Source: Kalymmatonema hyalinum WJT4-NPBG1 (GTDB taxonomy: Bacteria > Cyanobacteriota > Cyanobacteriia > Cyanobacteriales > Nostocaceae). Taken from it: a stretch of 64,000 nt of DNA. The first letter of the stretch is position 1; each line of letters begins with the position of its first letter. Of this stretch, positions 27,578 to 37,338 are shown piece by piece. A model generated the notes under the pieces. That model saw nothing but the letters and a program-made list of their open reading frames with translations. It was not told the origin of the DNA and did not search any database. The stretch covers positions 1-64,000 of the forward strand of contig JAHHIB010000035.1 in assembly GCA_019359075.1 (NCBI GenBank). The letters run 5' to 3'. A program made the position numbers and the translations under genes.

Positions 27578-28354
27578 TTACATTCCCATGATTTCATATC
27601 CTGCATCCACGTACAGGACTTGCCCTGTGATTCCACTTGCCAAGTCACTACATAGGAAAGTCGCCGCATTGCCCACTTCTTGCTGAGTGACGGTGCGTCT
27701 TAGAGGAGCAATCTGCTCCACATGATGAATCATATCCAAAATGCCTCCTACAGCACTAGAGGCTAAAGTCCGAATCGGACCGGCAGAGATGGCATTCACT
27801 CTGATATTTTGCGGACCCATCTCAGCTGCTAAGTATCGCACGCTCGCTTCCAACCCTGCTTTGGCAACTCCCATCACATTATAGTTGGGAATTGCCCGCA
27901 CACCTCCTAGGTAGGTGAGAGTGACGATACTTCCTCCCTGTGTCATCAAAGGTTTAGCATATCCGGCGAGTTGCACTAGGGAGTAGGTACTGACCTCTAA
28001 AGCTAGATTGAAGCCAGAACGGGAGGTTTGGCTAAAATCTCCACTTAGATCATCTTTGTTGGCATAGGCAAGGCAATGGATAAGAATATCTAAAGACCCC
28101 CATTTAGCGCTAATCGTATCGAAGGTAGATTTAATCTCCTCGTCGTTCTGGACATTACAAGGAAGAAACAAACTAGGGTTTAGCGGTTCTACCAGTTCTG
28201 CGACTTTTTTCTCCATTTTGCCTTTCTCATCGCTCAAATATGTAATGCCTAGGTTAGCTCCTGCTTTGTGTAGTTGTTGGGCTATCCCCCAGGCGATCGA
28301 GCGGTTGTTTGCGATTCCCGTTACTAAGGCATTTTTTCCGGTGAGATCCAGCAT
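27578..28354 (-). CDS. fabI: Enoyl-[acyl-carrier-protein] reductase (NADH)
   Basis: Final reduction of each fatty acid elongation cycle. The 258-residue short-chain dehydrogenase has the N-terminal nucleotide site (LVTGIANNRSIAWGIAQQL), the YNVMGVAKAGL segment with the Tyr-x6-Lys pair of FabI enzymes, and a C-terminal DAGYEIMGM. The start at 28354 (MLDLTGKNALVTG) matches the family length; an ATG seven codons upstream is the alternative. Confidence 0.96.
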   Translation of the reverse strand: MLDLTGKNALVTGIANNRSIAWGIAQQLHKAGANLGITYLSDEKGKMEKKVAELVEPLNPSLFLPCNVQNDEEIKSTFDTISAKWGSLDILIHCLAYANKDDLSGDFSQTSRSGFNLALEVSTYSLVQLAGYAKPLMTQGGSIVTLTYLGGVRAIPNYNVMGVAKAGLEASVRYLAAEMGPQNIRVNAISAGPIRTLASSAVGGILDMIHHVEQIAPLRRTVTQQEVGNAATFLCSDLASGITGQVLYVDAGYEIMGM

Positions 28355-28547
28355 AGAAATTCTTAATGTGAACATTCATGCTTGAGCATACTAGAATCTG
28401 ACACCAATTTGTCTTTGTTTTGGGTACTATTTGCAAACATGATTTTTCAGTAAACTTTTGATACAACACAATTCACACTTAATTTTTAAGACATGGTCAA
28501 CATATAGCGGTTATTAATGATTGTTGAGTAAGCGGTAGCTGGTTGAA

Positions 28548-28582
28548 AGTAGGTAGTAGATAGTAGGTATTAGGTAGTCAAT
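28548..28582. repeat. STRR-type heptanucleotide repeat
   Basis: Five tandem 7-mers, AGTAGGT AGTAGAT and similar (the last two degenerate). Short tandemly repeated repetitive heptamers are known from heterocystous cyanobacteria. Confidence 0.65.
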
Positions 28583-28778
28583 AGGATTTTTCTCCTTATC
28601 TGCCAGATACCACTATCAAGAACCTTTTCATACCTTCAATAGAATTACTATGTCTATTTTTTTTACTTCATAAAACTTTTGGAAATAAGTTTTGTAATTA
28701 ACTCTTAAAAAGGACTAGATCTAAAGACTAAAAATTATGTATTATGATGAACAAATAACTGTAAGGCAAAGATGATAA

Positions 28779-28792
28779 GTATAGGAAAGTAC
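28779..28792 (+). promoter_or_regulatory. Candidate NtcA-binding site upstream of ntcA
   Basis: The sequence GTA-TAGGAAAG-TAC fits the NtcA consensus GTA-N8-TAC and lies 89 bases upstream of the ntcA start. ntcA is autoregulated in studied cyanobacteria. The consensus is short and about 15 chance matches are expected in a window this size, so position carries the weight. Confidence 0.45.
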
Positions 28793-28880
28793 AAAAACGT
28801 TGACAATGTGTGATTGATTTTTCAGGTGTATTCTTAGGGAATCGGTTTTAGTTTTTCCGGCATTGGGTAGGGGAAGGGAG

Positions 28881-29552
28881 ATGATAGTGACACAAGATAA
28901 AGCCCTAGCAAATGTTTTTCGTCAGATGGCAACCGGAGCGTTTCCGCCGGTTGTGGAAACATTTGAACGCAATAAAACCATCTTTTTCCCCGGCGATCCT
29001 GCCGAACGAGTGTATTTTCTATTAAAAGGTGCCGTTAAACTCTCCAGGGTGTATGAAGCAGGAGAAGAAATAACCGTAGCACTGCTGCGGGAAAATAGTG
29101 TTTTCGGCGTCTTGTCCTTGCTGACAGGAAACAAGTCAGATAGGTTTTACCATGCGGTTGCTTTTACATCTGTAGAATTGCTGTCAGCACCAATTGAACA
29201 GGTGGAACAAGCGCTAAAGGAAAACCCAGAATTGTCGATGTTAATGCTGCGAGGACTATCTTCGCGGATTTTACAGACAGAGATGATGATAGAAACACTC
29301 GCTCACAGAGATATGGGTTCTAGATTGGTGAGTTTTTTGTTAATTCTTTGTCGTGATTTTGGAGTTCCTTGTGCAGATGGAATCACAGTTGATCTGAAGC
29401 TATCTCATCAAGCGATCGCTGAAGCAATTGGTTCAACCCGCGTTACCGTCACTAGGTTACTAGGTGACTTGCGCGAGAAAAAGATGATTTCCATACACAA
29501 GAAAAAGATTACTGTTCATAAGCCTGTTACCTTAAGTCGGCAATTCACCTAA
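28881..29552 (+). CDS. ntcA: Global nitrogen regulator NtcA
   Basis: A CRP-family transcription factor that senses 2-oxoglutarate and controls nitrogen assimilation and heterocyst differentiation. The 223-residue protein has the N-terminal effector domain ([20 protein letters not shown]), the dimerisation helix, and the helix-turn-helix [20 protein letters not shown]. The sequence looks almost identical to NtcA as I remember it from Nostoc/Anabaena. The start at 28881 ([10 protein letters not shown]) has AGGGG and AAGGGAG upstream; a TTG at 28863 is rejected. Confidence 0.98.
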   Translation: MIVTQDKALANVFRQMATGAFPPVVETFERNKTIFFPGDPAERVYFLLKGAVKLSRVYEAGEEITVALLRENSVFGVLSLLTGNKSDRFYHAVAFTSVELLSAPIEQVEQALKENPELSMLMLRGLSSRILQTEMMIETLAHRDMGSRLVSFLLILCRDFGVPCADGITVDLKLSHQAIAEAIGSTRVTVTRLLGDLREKKMISIHKKKITVHKPVTLSRQFT

Positions 29553-29767
29553 AAAAGTTTTGAGTTCGCAGTCCTGAGTTATGAGTAAGATCAAAAAGTC
29601 AGAAAAAATGACTCAAAACTTAGGGCTCAAGACTCAGAGCTTTCTTGGATTGGAATAAGGATAGGTGAAAATTGAGTGATCTCAATGCTTGCCATTTTCC
29701 CAATTCCCCACAGATAATGACTGGAAGTAGTAGGCTGTATCTGGAAGGATTTCGTCGGTAGCTGAAG

Positions 29768-31258
29768 ATGACCACCGGGTACATCCTAATTTTGGCAATT
29801 TTAATTGTGGGAGGCGTGATTGCCACCGTAGGCGATCGCATTGGCACAAGAGTTGGCAAAGCGCGGCTCTCACTGTTCAAGCTGCGTCCCAAAAACACCG
29901 CAGTATTGGTAACGATTTTGACAGGAACTTTGATTTCAGCATCTACCCTTGCAATTTTATTTACAGCCGACGACGGTTTGCGCAAAGGAGTTTTTGAACT
30001 CGAGGACATTCAAAAAGACCTCAGACGCAGGCGCGAACAACTGGAAACAACAGCAAAACAGTTAGGAGAAACCAGAAAAGAGCTAGATCAAGCCCGAAAA
30101 GAACAAAAAGCTCAAGAAGAACGCTTGCAGCAGACGAATCAGTCCTTGCAGGAAGCAAACGCCAAACAACAAGCAACGCAAGCTCAACTGAACCGTACCA
30201 TAAGCCAACAAGCTCAGACTCAAACTCAACTTCAACGCACACAAAACCAGCTAAGTGTTGCAGTCAGTCGCTATAGACAAGCCATAGGGGAACTTCAAAA
30301 CGTTGCTGACGAGAAAAAAAAGCTGTTGGTGGAAATAGAACAAAGAAAAGTAGAACGCCAACGACTTTATGCGGAAGCGAAAAAAGCAATTGAGCAAGCC
30401 AAAACAGCCATTGCAAAACGCGATCGCGAACTAGCCAACCGACAGCAAGCTATTGAAGAACGTGATAAAAAAATCACCGCACTGGATCAACTCATTCAAA
30501 AACGCAATGCAGAAATTGCAGCCCGAGAACAAGTGATTGCTCAACGGGAATCTCGCCTCCAAGAATTAGAAAGACAACAATACTCTCTGGAACAGGAAGT
30601 GGCAAGGCTGGAAAAATACTACCAGTCTTACCGTGACCTGCGTTTAGGAAAACTAGCACTATTTCGTGGTCAAGTTCTTGCCGGAGGCGTTGTTCGTGTC
30701 TCGCAGCCTGTTGCAGCACGTCAGGCAATCATTCAACTTTTACAAGAAGCTAACCGAAACGCTAGCATCGAATTAACTGAGCCTGGGACGAATCCGACAA
30801 ATTCGCAGCCGCTCCAAGTGACACAAGAGCAAGTAGAGCAATTGAGCAAGCAGATTAATGATGGTCGAGAATACGTAGTGCGAATTTTTTCTGCAGGCAA
30901 TTATGTCAAAGGAGAGAAGCAGATTGGATTTTTTGCTGATGCAGCGCGCAATCAAGTCGTTTTTACCGGAGGTGAGGTCATAGCAACCACGAGCGCAGAT
31001 CCCAACACCATGACATCCTATCAACTACGGCAACGGCTGGAACAGCTCATTTCTGCTTCGCAATTTCGTGCCCGTAACGCTGGGATTTTAGAAAGTATTC
31101 AAATTGATGGGACTTTCATTCGCTTTATCGCCCAGTTGAGACAGTACAACCAGCCAATAGATATCAAGGCTATTGCCGCTGAGGACACATATACAGCCGG
31201 ACCATTGAAAGTTAAACTAGTGGCAATCCAAAACGGACAGATTATTTTTAGCACTTAA
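29768..31258 (+). CDS. DUF3084 coiled-coil membrane protein
   Basis: A 496-residue protein of a cyanobacterial family of unknown function. It has two N-terminal TM helices (about 4-22 and 45-67) separated by GDRIGTRVGKARLSLFKLRPK, a long coiled coil (about 75-285, Gln/Glu/Lys-rich), and a globular C-terminal domain (about 290-496, LFRGQVLAGGVVRVSQPV). It is followed by yqgF on the same strand and an opposed DUF3146 gene, an order I recall from other cyanobacteria. Confidence 0.88.
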   Translation: MTTGYILILAILIVGGVIATVGDRIGTRVGKARLSLFKLRPKNTAVLVTILTGTLISASTLAILFTADDGLRKGVFELEDIQKDLRRRREQLETTAKQLGETRKELDQARKEQKAQEERLQQTNQSLQEANAKQQATQAQLNRTISQQAQTQTQLQRTQNQLSVAVSRYRQAIGELQNVADEKKKLLVEIEQRKVERQRLYAEAKKAIEQAKTAIAKRDRELANRQQAIEERDKKITALDQLIQKRNAEIAAREQVIAQRESRLQELERQQYSLEQEVARLEKYYQSYRDLRLGKLALFRGQVLAGGVVRVSQPVAARQAIIQLLQEANRNASIELTEPGTNPTNSQPLQVTQEQVEQLSKQINDGREYVVRIFSAGNYVKGEKQIGFFADAARNQVVFTGGEVIATTSADPNTMTSYQLRQRLEQLISASQFRARNAGILESIQIDGTFIRFIAQLRQYNQPIDIKAIAAEDTYTAGPLKVKLVAIQNGQIIFST

Positions 31259-31368
31259 AAAAACTAAGGATAAATGAAAAATGCCTAAGTACCAATGTTA
31301 TCCAGCTATGTTGCTAATTGTTAATTTTTAATAATTTATAGTCAAAAGTTTATAGTCCAAAAGCTATT

Positions 31369-31396
31369 GACTTTTGACTTTTGACTTTTAACTTTT
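31369..31396. repeat. STRR-type heptanucleotide repeat before yqgF
   Basis: Three GACTTTT units and one AACTTTT unit in tandem end four bases before the yqgF start codon, leaving no Shine-Dalgarno. The repeat may thus form the translation leader. Confidence 0.7.
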
Positions 31397-31400
31397 TATT

Positions 31401-31856
31401 ATGACTTTGCGTGAATTCTTGCCAACTCAACCAGCTATCTTGGGCTTCGATCCAGGTCGTGATAAGTGTGGTTTAGCTGTGATGGGACTGGATAGGCAAC
31501 TGTACCATCACCAAGTCGTATCGGCAAGTGAGGCGATCGCCGCTATTGTGTCGCTGCGTCAAAAATTTCCCATTTCCTTACTGGTGATGGGTGACCAAAC
31601 CACGGCAAAACGCTGGAAACAGCAACTGTATGATCAATTAGCAGATCCGCTGAACGTTATTTTAGTGGATGAGCGCTACACTAGCTTAGAGGCACGCGAT
31701 CGCTACTGGCAAATGTATCCTCCCAAAGGATTCGCCAAGCTTATACCACAGGGCTTTCGGCAACCACCACGACCAATAGATGACATTGTAGCCATCCTGT
31801 TAATTGAAAGATACCTCAATCGTTTAACTGAATCAGTACTTAGGAATCAAGAGTGA
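31401..31856 (+). CDS. YqgF/RuvX-type RNase H-fold nuclease
   Basis: A 151-residue protein with the RuvC-like fold: ILGFDPGRDKCGLAVMG carries the first catalytic Asp, DERYTSLEARDRYW the Glu, and PIDDIVAILLIERYL the last Asp. Homologs process the 5' end of pre-16S rRNA. The cyanobacterial form is diverged from E. coli YqgF. It lies 142 bases downstream of the DUF3084 gene. The ATG is preceded by heptamer repeats rather than a Shine-Dalgarno. Confidence 0.87.
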   Translation: MTLREFLPTQPAILGFDPGRDKCGLAVMGLDRQLYHHQVVSASEAIAAIVSLRQKFPISLLVMGDQTTAKRWKQQLYDQLADPLNVILVDERYTSLEARDRYWQMYPPKGFAKLIPQGFRQPPRPIDDIVAILLIERYLNRLTESVLRNQE

Positions 31857-31934
31857 AGAAACAACAGGGAAAAGTGAAGAAAGAAGACTGAAGAAATCAT
31901 TCTGTCTTGTGTGTTGTGTCTTCTATCTTCTTTC

Positions 31935-32213
31935 TTACAGTTGTGCTCGAATAGTAAAAGCGTAGTCTCCTCCCGGTTCAAGCAGGTAGTCTCGTTGCTC
32001 CAAAAAGCGACCGAGAGGTTCTTTGATTAAAGCTCGCCCTTGAGAAGGCTTGACAGACAGTTCTCCCCGGCGGAAATGCCATTGGAACTGCCATTCAAAG
32101 TCACCTGCTCTGACTTCACCTTCAAGAAAGCCCTGTTGCCAGGATTGACGGGTAATCCTCACATGGGCGGTAGTTTCTGGTAAACGTTTAGCACTCACAA
32201 TGCTGTGTGTCAA
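31935..32213 (-). CDS. DUF3146 family protein
   Basis: A 92-residue protein with a beta-rich pattern (AHVRITRQSWQQGFLEGEVRAGDFEWQFQWHFRRGELSV) of the small cyanobacterial DUF3146 family, function unknown. The start is uncertain: TTG at 32213 or GTG at 32195, neither with a Shine-Dalgarno. It is convergent with yqgF. Confidence 0.75.
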   Translation of the reverse strand: MTHSIVSAKRLPETTAHVRITRQSWQQGFLEGEVRAGDFEWQFQWHFRRGELSVKPSQGRALIKEPLGRFLEQRDYLLEPGGDYAFTIRAQL

Positions 32214-32569
32214 GTTTAAAATGAAAGCTAACTTTTTATAGCTTTACATTTCCTCAAAATACCTCAAATACACCAATGGGAGTATTTGGATATTTGTGCT
32301 ATTAAGCCTAGATGGAATGTAAAGCTATAATTGGCGTGACTCTCAGGCTTAAGCTATGTACACTAGTCCCAGACGAGTGAACTCAAAGGCTACACGGACA
32401 AAGGCGTGACTAGCAAGCTTGGGGTTGCGAAAAATTCTAGCGCTTTTCCCTAATAAACATGAATTCATCGGCGTTTTTGATAGGTGTTTGTCCGGTTGTT
32501 AATTACTGAAAGGATCGGCATTCTTGGAGTAGCAGTTTTGTTACCAAGGTTCTTACGGAGATACTAGCT
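32214..32569. other. Intergenic region with a nested palindromic element
   Basis: A 356-base divergent gap between the DUF3146 gene and the 502-residue protein gene. A 95-bp nested inverted repeat occupies its first third; the rest, with GGCGTGACT seen twice (32333 and 32402), shows no gene. Confidence 0.55.
32236..32330. repeat. 95-bp nested inverted-repeat element
   Basis: Outer arms of 15 bp (32236-32250 and 32316-32330, TTATAGCTTTACATT and its reverse complement) pair perfectly, and inside is a second stem CAAATAC/GTATTTG (32265-32271 and 32282-32288). It could be a small MITE-like element or a structured leader of one of the flanking genes. Confidence 0.75.
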
Positions 32570-34078
32570 ATGACTCAGCCGAACAAGCAACTCCAACAAG
32601 ATGAGTTACATCACATCTTTGTAGCTTATCAGACAGCCAGCCTAGGTGGAACCCAAAAAGTTACATTGAGATCGGGAAAAAGTTATGAAGTAAAGATTCC
32701 AGCCAACAGTGTCGAAAGCGCTAAATTATGCTTAAAAACATGTGGCTTACAAGGAAATGATGTTGTCCTTGTTCTACATACTTTATTTGATAAGACTTTA
32801 GATATAGAAAAATTAATAGACTACTTGATAACCAGTGTAGATATTAAGCCAGAGAGCAAAAAAAGATGTAAAAAGGTGTATCAGATCATTCAAAATGCTA
32901 AATACATTGAGGATTTAGCATCTTTAGATTTGTTAGATTTTATGGTTTCTTCTTCTAAGATCGATTCATCAGTTTGTCAGCGGTACAACATTGCCAGTCA
33001 AAGTTCTCGATTGATAAAAATTGAGCAGTGTATTGAAGATGCCTTAGCAGCATCTAACCTTGATGAGACTGAGCAGCAATCAATTAGAGGAACATACCAG
33101 TGCATCAGAGCAGGAGAAGGAATAACTGATTTTGGTGTTCTAAATAAGCTTGACTTTATCATTCAAAATTCTTCACTTCCTGATACGCTCAAACAACTCT
33201 ACTTTCAGTACAGTGTCACATCTAGGGCAATTACTGCTGATTTATTTATTGTCAATCTGATTAATAATTGTTTGACTATTAGTAGTAGTATATATAAATC
33301 GGAATTACTTGCTGCATACACTACACTTAGAGATGGCAAGCAAGTTTATGATAAAGCAACCTTGAAATCATTAGATTCGCTAATCTTGAATTCTGATATT
33401 CCAGATGATTGCAAGGTAATTTACAAGCTGCTGCGTGAGCCAGTAACTAATCAGAAGGGAAAGCCTGCGGGGGACAATGATACTATTGCCGCTGTAAAGA
33501 AAGTTGCTGAGTCAGTGAAAAAAGCATCTGGGTTTGTCCCGAGTGCTACCAAAGTTGCAACAACTATAGGAGCGAAAGCAGGAACAGGAGCAGCATTTGG
33601 TACTTTCTTTGGAGGCGCAGCAACTAATGCTACCTTAGCTTGCTTGGGGGGTGGTTCTGTAGCTGCGGGTGGCTTAGGAATGTTAGGAGGATTAGCAGTC
33701 GCTACGGGTGGAGCTGCTTTGATTGGTGCAGCAGCTCTGGTATCTGTTGCCTCTGTTGCTCAAATGGACTCTCAGGATAAAAAGAACTTAGGAATTGCAG
33801 CCGGAGTAGGAATGGCAACGAGTGCAGCAGCTGTTGGCACAGCTTGGGCGGCGCTCAGTGCTTTTGGTGTAGCTAGTACAGGTACTGCTATTAGTACATT
33901 ATCAGGAGCCGCAGCCTACAGTGCTACTATGGCAGCCCTTGGTGGGGTTGGTGTAATGACTGCAGGGGCTGCCCTTGTAACATTTGGTGTAGGTTTTACA
34001 GCTTGGAAGTTTCTCCAAGGAAATAAGAATGACCCGAAACAGATCTTGAAGCAGTTAGAGGCTAAACTGTATTCCTAA
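32570..34078 (+). CDS. Unknown protein: DnaJ-C-like segment, three internal repeats, glycine-rich membrane-like tail
   Basis: A 502-residue protein I cannot assign. Residues 29-74 (KVTLRSGKSYEVKIPANSVE..GNDVVLVLHTLFDK) read like the client-binding C-terminal domain of DnaJ, with the KIPA motif and a following 'GD..V.V' strand. Residues 76-290 hold three helical repeats of about 70 residues, each with a Y..I/L..G/A..I.D...L..LD.I..SS.I core. Residues 320-480 are extremely Gly/Ala-rich and hydrophobic, with several GxxxG-type helices, as in glycine-zipper or pore-forming proteins. No J-domain and no signal peptide are present. It stands alone between two unrelated genes. Confidence 0.8.
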   Translation: MTQPNKQLQQDELHHIFVAYQTASLGGTQKVTLRSGKSYEVKIPANSVESAKLCLKTCGLQGNDVVLVLHTLFDKTLDIEKLIDYLITSVDIKPESKKRCKKVYQIIQNAKYIEDLASLDLLDFMVSSSKIDSSVCQRYNIASQSSRLIKIEQCIEDALAASNLDETEQQSIRGTYQCIRAGEGITDFGVLNKLDFIIQNSSLPDTLKQLYFQYSVTSRAITADLFIVNLINNCLTISSSIYKSELLAAYTTLRDGKQVYDKATLKSLDSLILNSDIPDDCKVIYKLLREPVTNQKGKPAGDNDTIAAVKKVAESVKKASGFVPSATKVATTIGAKAGTGAAFGTFFGGAATNATLACLGGGSVAAGGLGMLGGLAVATGGAALIGAAALVSVASVAQMDSQDKKNLGIAAGVGMATSAAAVGTAWAALSAFGVASTGTAISTLSGAAAYSATMAALGGVGVMTAGAALVTFGVGFTAWKFLQGNKNDPKQILKQLEAKLYS

Positions 34079-34171
34079 TCTCAATAGTCAATTCATTTTC
34101 TGGTGGCAAGATGCCGGGCGAGACGAGTTCACTCGTACGGCGAGGGCGTTCATACTTAAGGAGAAATTCTA

Positions 34172-34191
34172 AAGCCCGCGCAAGCGGGCTT
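34172..34191. repeat. Perfect 8-bp hairpin with GCAA tetraloop
   Basis: AAGCCCGC-GCAA-GCGGGCTT lies between the convergent 502-residue protein gene and pnp. It has a GNRA loop but no T-run, and may end or protect either transcript. Confidence 0.6.
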
Positions 34192-34200
34192 GATCCATGT

Positions 34201-34296
34201 AGCCACAAGTTCACTCGTGCGGCTGTCTAGATTTTGGATTTGCAATCTAGCCGCAAGTTCACTCGTGCGGCTATCTAGATTTTAGATTTGCGATTC
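34201..34296. repeat. Two 48-bp direct repeats
   Basis: Units 34201-34248 and 34249-34296 differ at only a few positions. Each contains the palindrome-like AGCCGCAAGTTCACTCGTGCGGCT-type core followed by TCTAGATTTT. They lie in the convergent gap before pnp. Confidence 0.8.
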
Positions 34297-34332
34297 ATCC
34301 ACAATCGGTAAATCTAAATCCTGATTTAGAGA

Positions 34333-36489
34333 TTACCGATTCACAGCCGCAGCTTCTCGCGCTGCCGCCGCCTGTTCTGGATGAATACCTAGGCGGGTGA
34401 GATTAATCCTGCCTTTGTTGTCAATTTCCCGCACTTTGACAATCACTTCATCACCAACTGCGACTTCATCCTCAACTTTGCCAACACGATAGTCAGCAAG
34501 TTGCGAAATGTGGATCATCCCTTCTTTGCCAGGTAAAAATTCCACAAACGCACCAATCGGTATGATTCGCGTCACCCGACCTACGTAGACATCACCTTCG
34601 TTGAGCTTTCGTGTCATGCCTTGGATGATGTTACGCGCTTTCTTCGCTTTGCTTTCATCCACGGCAGAAATCGTCACCGTACCATCATCTTCGATGTCGA
34701 TTTTCGCACCCGTTTCCTCAGTGATGCCCTTAATCGTCTTACCTCCAGGTCCGATAACCAGACCAATCATGTCTGAATCTATCTTGATGGTCAACAGACG
34801 TGGAGCATAAGGTGACATTTCCTCGCGCGGTTCAGCAATTGTCTGGAGCATTTTCTCCAGAATGTGCAACCGTGCTTCTTTAGCTTGGTGGACGGCTTGG
34901 GAGATAATATCCAAAGGCAAACCTGAAATTTTCATATCCATTTGCAGGGCGGTAATTCCTTTATCCGTCCCGGCTACTTTGAAGTCCATGTCACCCAAAA
35001 AGTCCTCGATCCCCTGAATGTCAGTTAGGACTCGGACTTCGTCGCCTTCCTTAATCAAACCCATTGCGGCACCGCTGACAGGTTTGGAAATCGGTACGCC
35101 TGCATCCATCAACGCCAGCGTGGAAGCGCACACCGAACCCATTGAGGTAGAACCATTGGAAGAAAGAACTTCTGATACCACCCGAATAACGTAGGGAAAC
35201 TGTTCTCTTGTCGGTAGCACAGGCAATAAAGCTCTTTCTGCAAGCGCCCCGTGACCGATTTCCCGTCGTCCTGGCGCACGTAGGGGTTTGGTTTCCCCGA
35301 CGGAGAACGGTGGGAAGTTGTAATGATGCATGTAGCGCTTGTGTTGATCCTGTTGCAAGTCATCATTTAATGTTTGGGCATCTCCCGGTGTGCCGAGAGT
35401 ACAAGCGGTTAGCACCTGAGTCAGTCCCCGGTTAAATAAACCACTGCCGTGGACTCGCTTGGGTACGACGCTCACTTGAGAAGATACGGGACGTACTTCA
35501 TCAAGTTTGCGACCGTCAACGCGAACGTTATCTTCGATGATTTGACGGCGCATGAACTTTTTGGTAAGTTCTTTGAAGGTATTACCAACAGCCTTACTGT
35601 TTGCAGATGCGGCAACGCGAACGGTGTCTTCTTCTGGAAGTTCGGCGATCGCTGTTTGAATTGACTCCTTTATGGCATCTAAAGCTGTATCTCGTGCTGT
35701 TTTGTCCAGATCAAATTGCGACAGAATTTTCTTAATTCCCTCGGCAGCGCGATCGCGGATATAATTTTCCAGCGTCGAGTCTACCTCTGGTGGCTCCTGC
35801 ACGACAATTTCCAGACCCATTTCTACGAGCAAATCTTGCTGCGCCTTAATTAAGTCCTGTACAGCTTCGTAGCCAAAATCAATCGCTTCGATAATGTCTC
35901 TTTCTGACAGTTGATTGGCTCCTGCTTCCACCATGATCACACCTTCTGGTGAACCAGCAACTATCAGATCCAAGTCTCCTGCTTCAATTTCTGCATAGGT
36001 AGGGTTAATGATAAAATCATCTCCCACTAAACCCACACGCACTGCCGCCATTGGTCCATTAAATGGTATCTTAGCAATCAAAGTGGCGATCGAAGCACCA
36101 GTCACTGCTAGCACATCAGGTGGCACCAATTCATCCATCGACAACGTCAAGGCAATGACTTGCAAGTCATCTCGCAACCACGACGGGAACAAAGGACGCA
36201 GGGGACGGTCTATGAGACGGCTGGTAAGAATTGCTCTTTCTGGCGGACGACCTTCCCGCCGCATGATCCCTCCGGGAATTCTACCTGCCGCATACAGTCT
36301 TTCTTCGTAATCTACTGTTAAGGGAAGAAAATCAATGCCTTCTCTGGCATCTGAACGCGTAGCCGTCACTAAAACTGCTGTGTCCCCAGATTCGATCAAC
36401 ACTGAGCCACCAGCCTGGGGAGCTAGATGACCAACTTTCAGTCGAATATCCCGTCCGTCAAAGGATATTGACTTCTCAAATTCTCCCAT
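34333..36489 (-). CDS. pnp: Polyribonucleotide nucleotidyltransferase
   Basis: A phosphorolytic 3'-5' exoribonuclease of RNA turnover. The 718-residue protein has two RNase PH domains (N-terminal from residue 1, second from about 310 with [13 protein letters not shown]), the KH domain ([21 protein letters not shown]) and a C-terminal S1 domain ([23 protein letters not shown]). Length and order are standard. Start [13 protein letters not shown] at 36489. Confidence 0.98.
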   Translation of the reverse strand: MGEFEKSISFDGRDIRLKVGHLAPQAGGSVLIESGDTAVLVTATRSDAREGIDFLPLTVDYEERLYAAGRIPGGIMRREGRPPERAILTSRLIDRPLRPLFPSWLRDDLQVIALTLSMDELVPPDVLAVTGASIATLIAKIPFNGPMAAVRVGLVGDDFIINPTYAEIEAGDLDLIVAGSPEGVIMVEAGANQLSERDIIEAIDFGYEAVQDLIKAQQDLLVEMGLEIVVQEPPEVDSTLENYIRDRAAEGIKKILSQFDLDKTARDTALDAIKESIQTAIAELPEEDTVRVAASANSKAVGNTFKELTKKFMRRQIIEDNVRVDGRKLDEVRPVSSQVSVVPKRVHGSGLFNRGLTQVLTACTLGTPGDAQTLNDDLQQDQHKRYMHHYNFPPFSVGETKPLRAPGRREIGHGALAERALLPVLPTREQFPYVIRVVSEVLSSNGSTSMGSVCASTLALMDAGVPISKPVSGAAMGLIKEGDEVRVLTDIQGIEDFLGDMDFKVAGTDKGITALQMDMKISGLPLDIISQAVHQAKEARLHILEKMLQTIAEPREEMSPYAPRLLTIKIDSDMIGLVIGPGGKTIKGITEETGAKIDIEDDGTVTISAVDESKAKKARNIIQGMTRKLNEGDVYVGRVTRIIPIGAFVEFLPGKEGMIHISQLADYRVGKVEDEVAVGDEVIVKVREIDNKGRINLTRLGIHPEQAAAAREAAAVNR

Positions 36490-37338
36490 TCAGTTTTTTT
36501 TCCTTCTATGCACGCTATTCTCTCTCTGTGGCAATCCTAACATTTATGCTCTATGGCTGACGTCAGTTCCATACAAAGATAAACAACTAAAACTTACGCA
36601 CCTAAGTCTACCCTCTTGAGGCAGGTATAAGAGGGCAAGCGAGTAAGGGGCTAGGGAAAATTTATTTTCCTACAGGCGTACCGGGCGCGGTAGCCTTATT
36701 CCTCATAGCTCTAGATTGTTTCTCAAAAACATCGCCAATGCCCAGGAATTCCTTAATTCCTTGCCTACGCAGTCTAGGTTGTACAATGAAACCAGCGTTG
36801 CAAATATGCCTACACTAACCTGGTATGTAAAGACACGTTTGCAAAGCTCTACTCTAATGAGAAGACGTCCAAACAGCGTCTCCTAACGAGCGAGCAACTT
36901 TCGCGTCTCTACAACTAAAATCCAAGATTTTTTGGCTTGTGTATTGCACTTCATCAGCTTTACTAATATTTATTCAGTTTTTTCTAAATGTTATCTATAT
37001 GAAAGACTTGTCTATAAATATCTATAAATAATTTTAAAGAATACAAAATATACCAAAACAAGTAATTTGCGATATTAAAAGAAAAGCGTTGCTAAATTTA
37101 GGTATGAAAAAAATCAGTGCAAAAATCTAAAAAATACAATCTTTGCGACGCCAGTCGCCTACAGAGGGAAACCGTTCGGAGTTCGGCGAAGGCTCACTCG
37201 AGCCGCTGAGCGCTCACGGCGAAGCCCTGCAAAGAGCGCTGGCTCGTCTTTACGCGACACAAAATTTCTACTCGCGGAGCAGCAACGCAAAAAAAGAATT
37301 ATAGACCTTAACTTTGCGAAAATCTGAGTTGTTATCAA
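36490..37338. other. Gap with dispersed-repeat debris
   Basis: An 849-base divergent gap between pnp and the helicase gene. I see no ORF or RNA gene. Around 36830-36915 and 37150-37260 are GC-rich segments of the kind found as dispersed repeats in cyanobacteria (for example GCGTCTC.. stretches, and GCCAGTCGCCTAC shared with 42042). Confidence 0.5.
37150..37173. repeat. Dispersed repeat GCCAGTCGCCTAC, copy 1
   Basis: 24 bases that match 42042-42065 at all but two positions. The two copies flank the intein-bearing helicase gene in the same orientation. They are likely members of a larger dispersed family. Confidence 0.5.

Larger units (their letters stand above)
28355..28880. other. Divergent regulatory region between fabI and ntcA
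   Basis: A 526-base gap holding both promoters. It contains a heptanucleotide repeat (28548-28582) and a candidate NtcA site (28779-28792). A TTGACA hexamer lies at 28800-28805 but no well-spaced -10 box is obvious. No ORF is supported. Confidence 0.6.
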
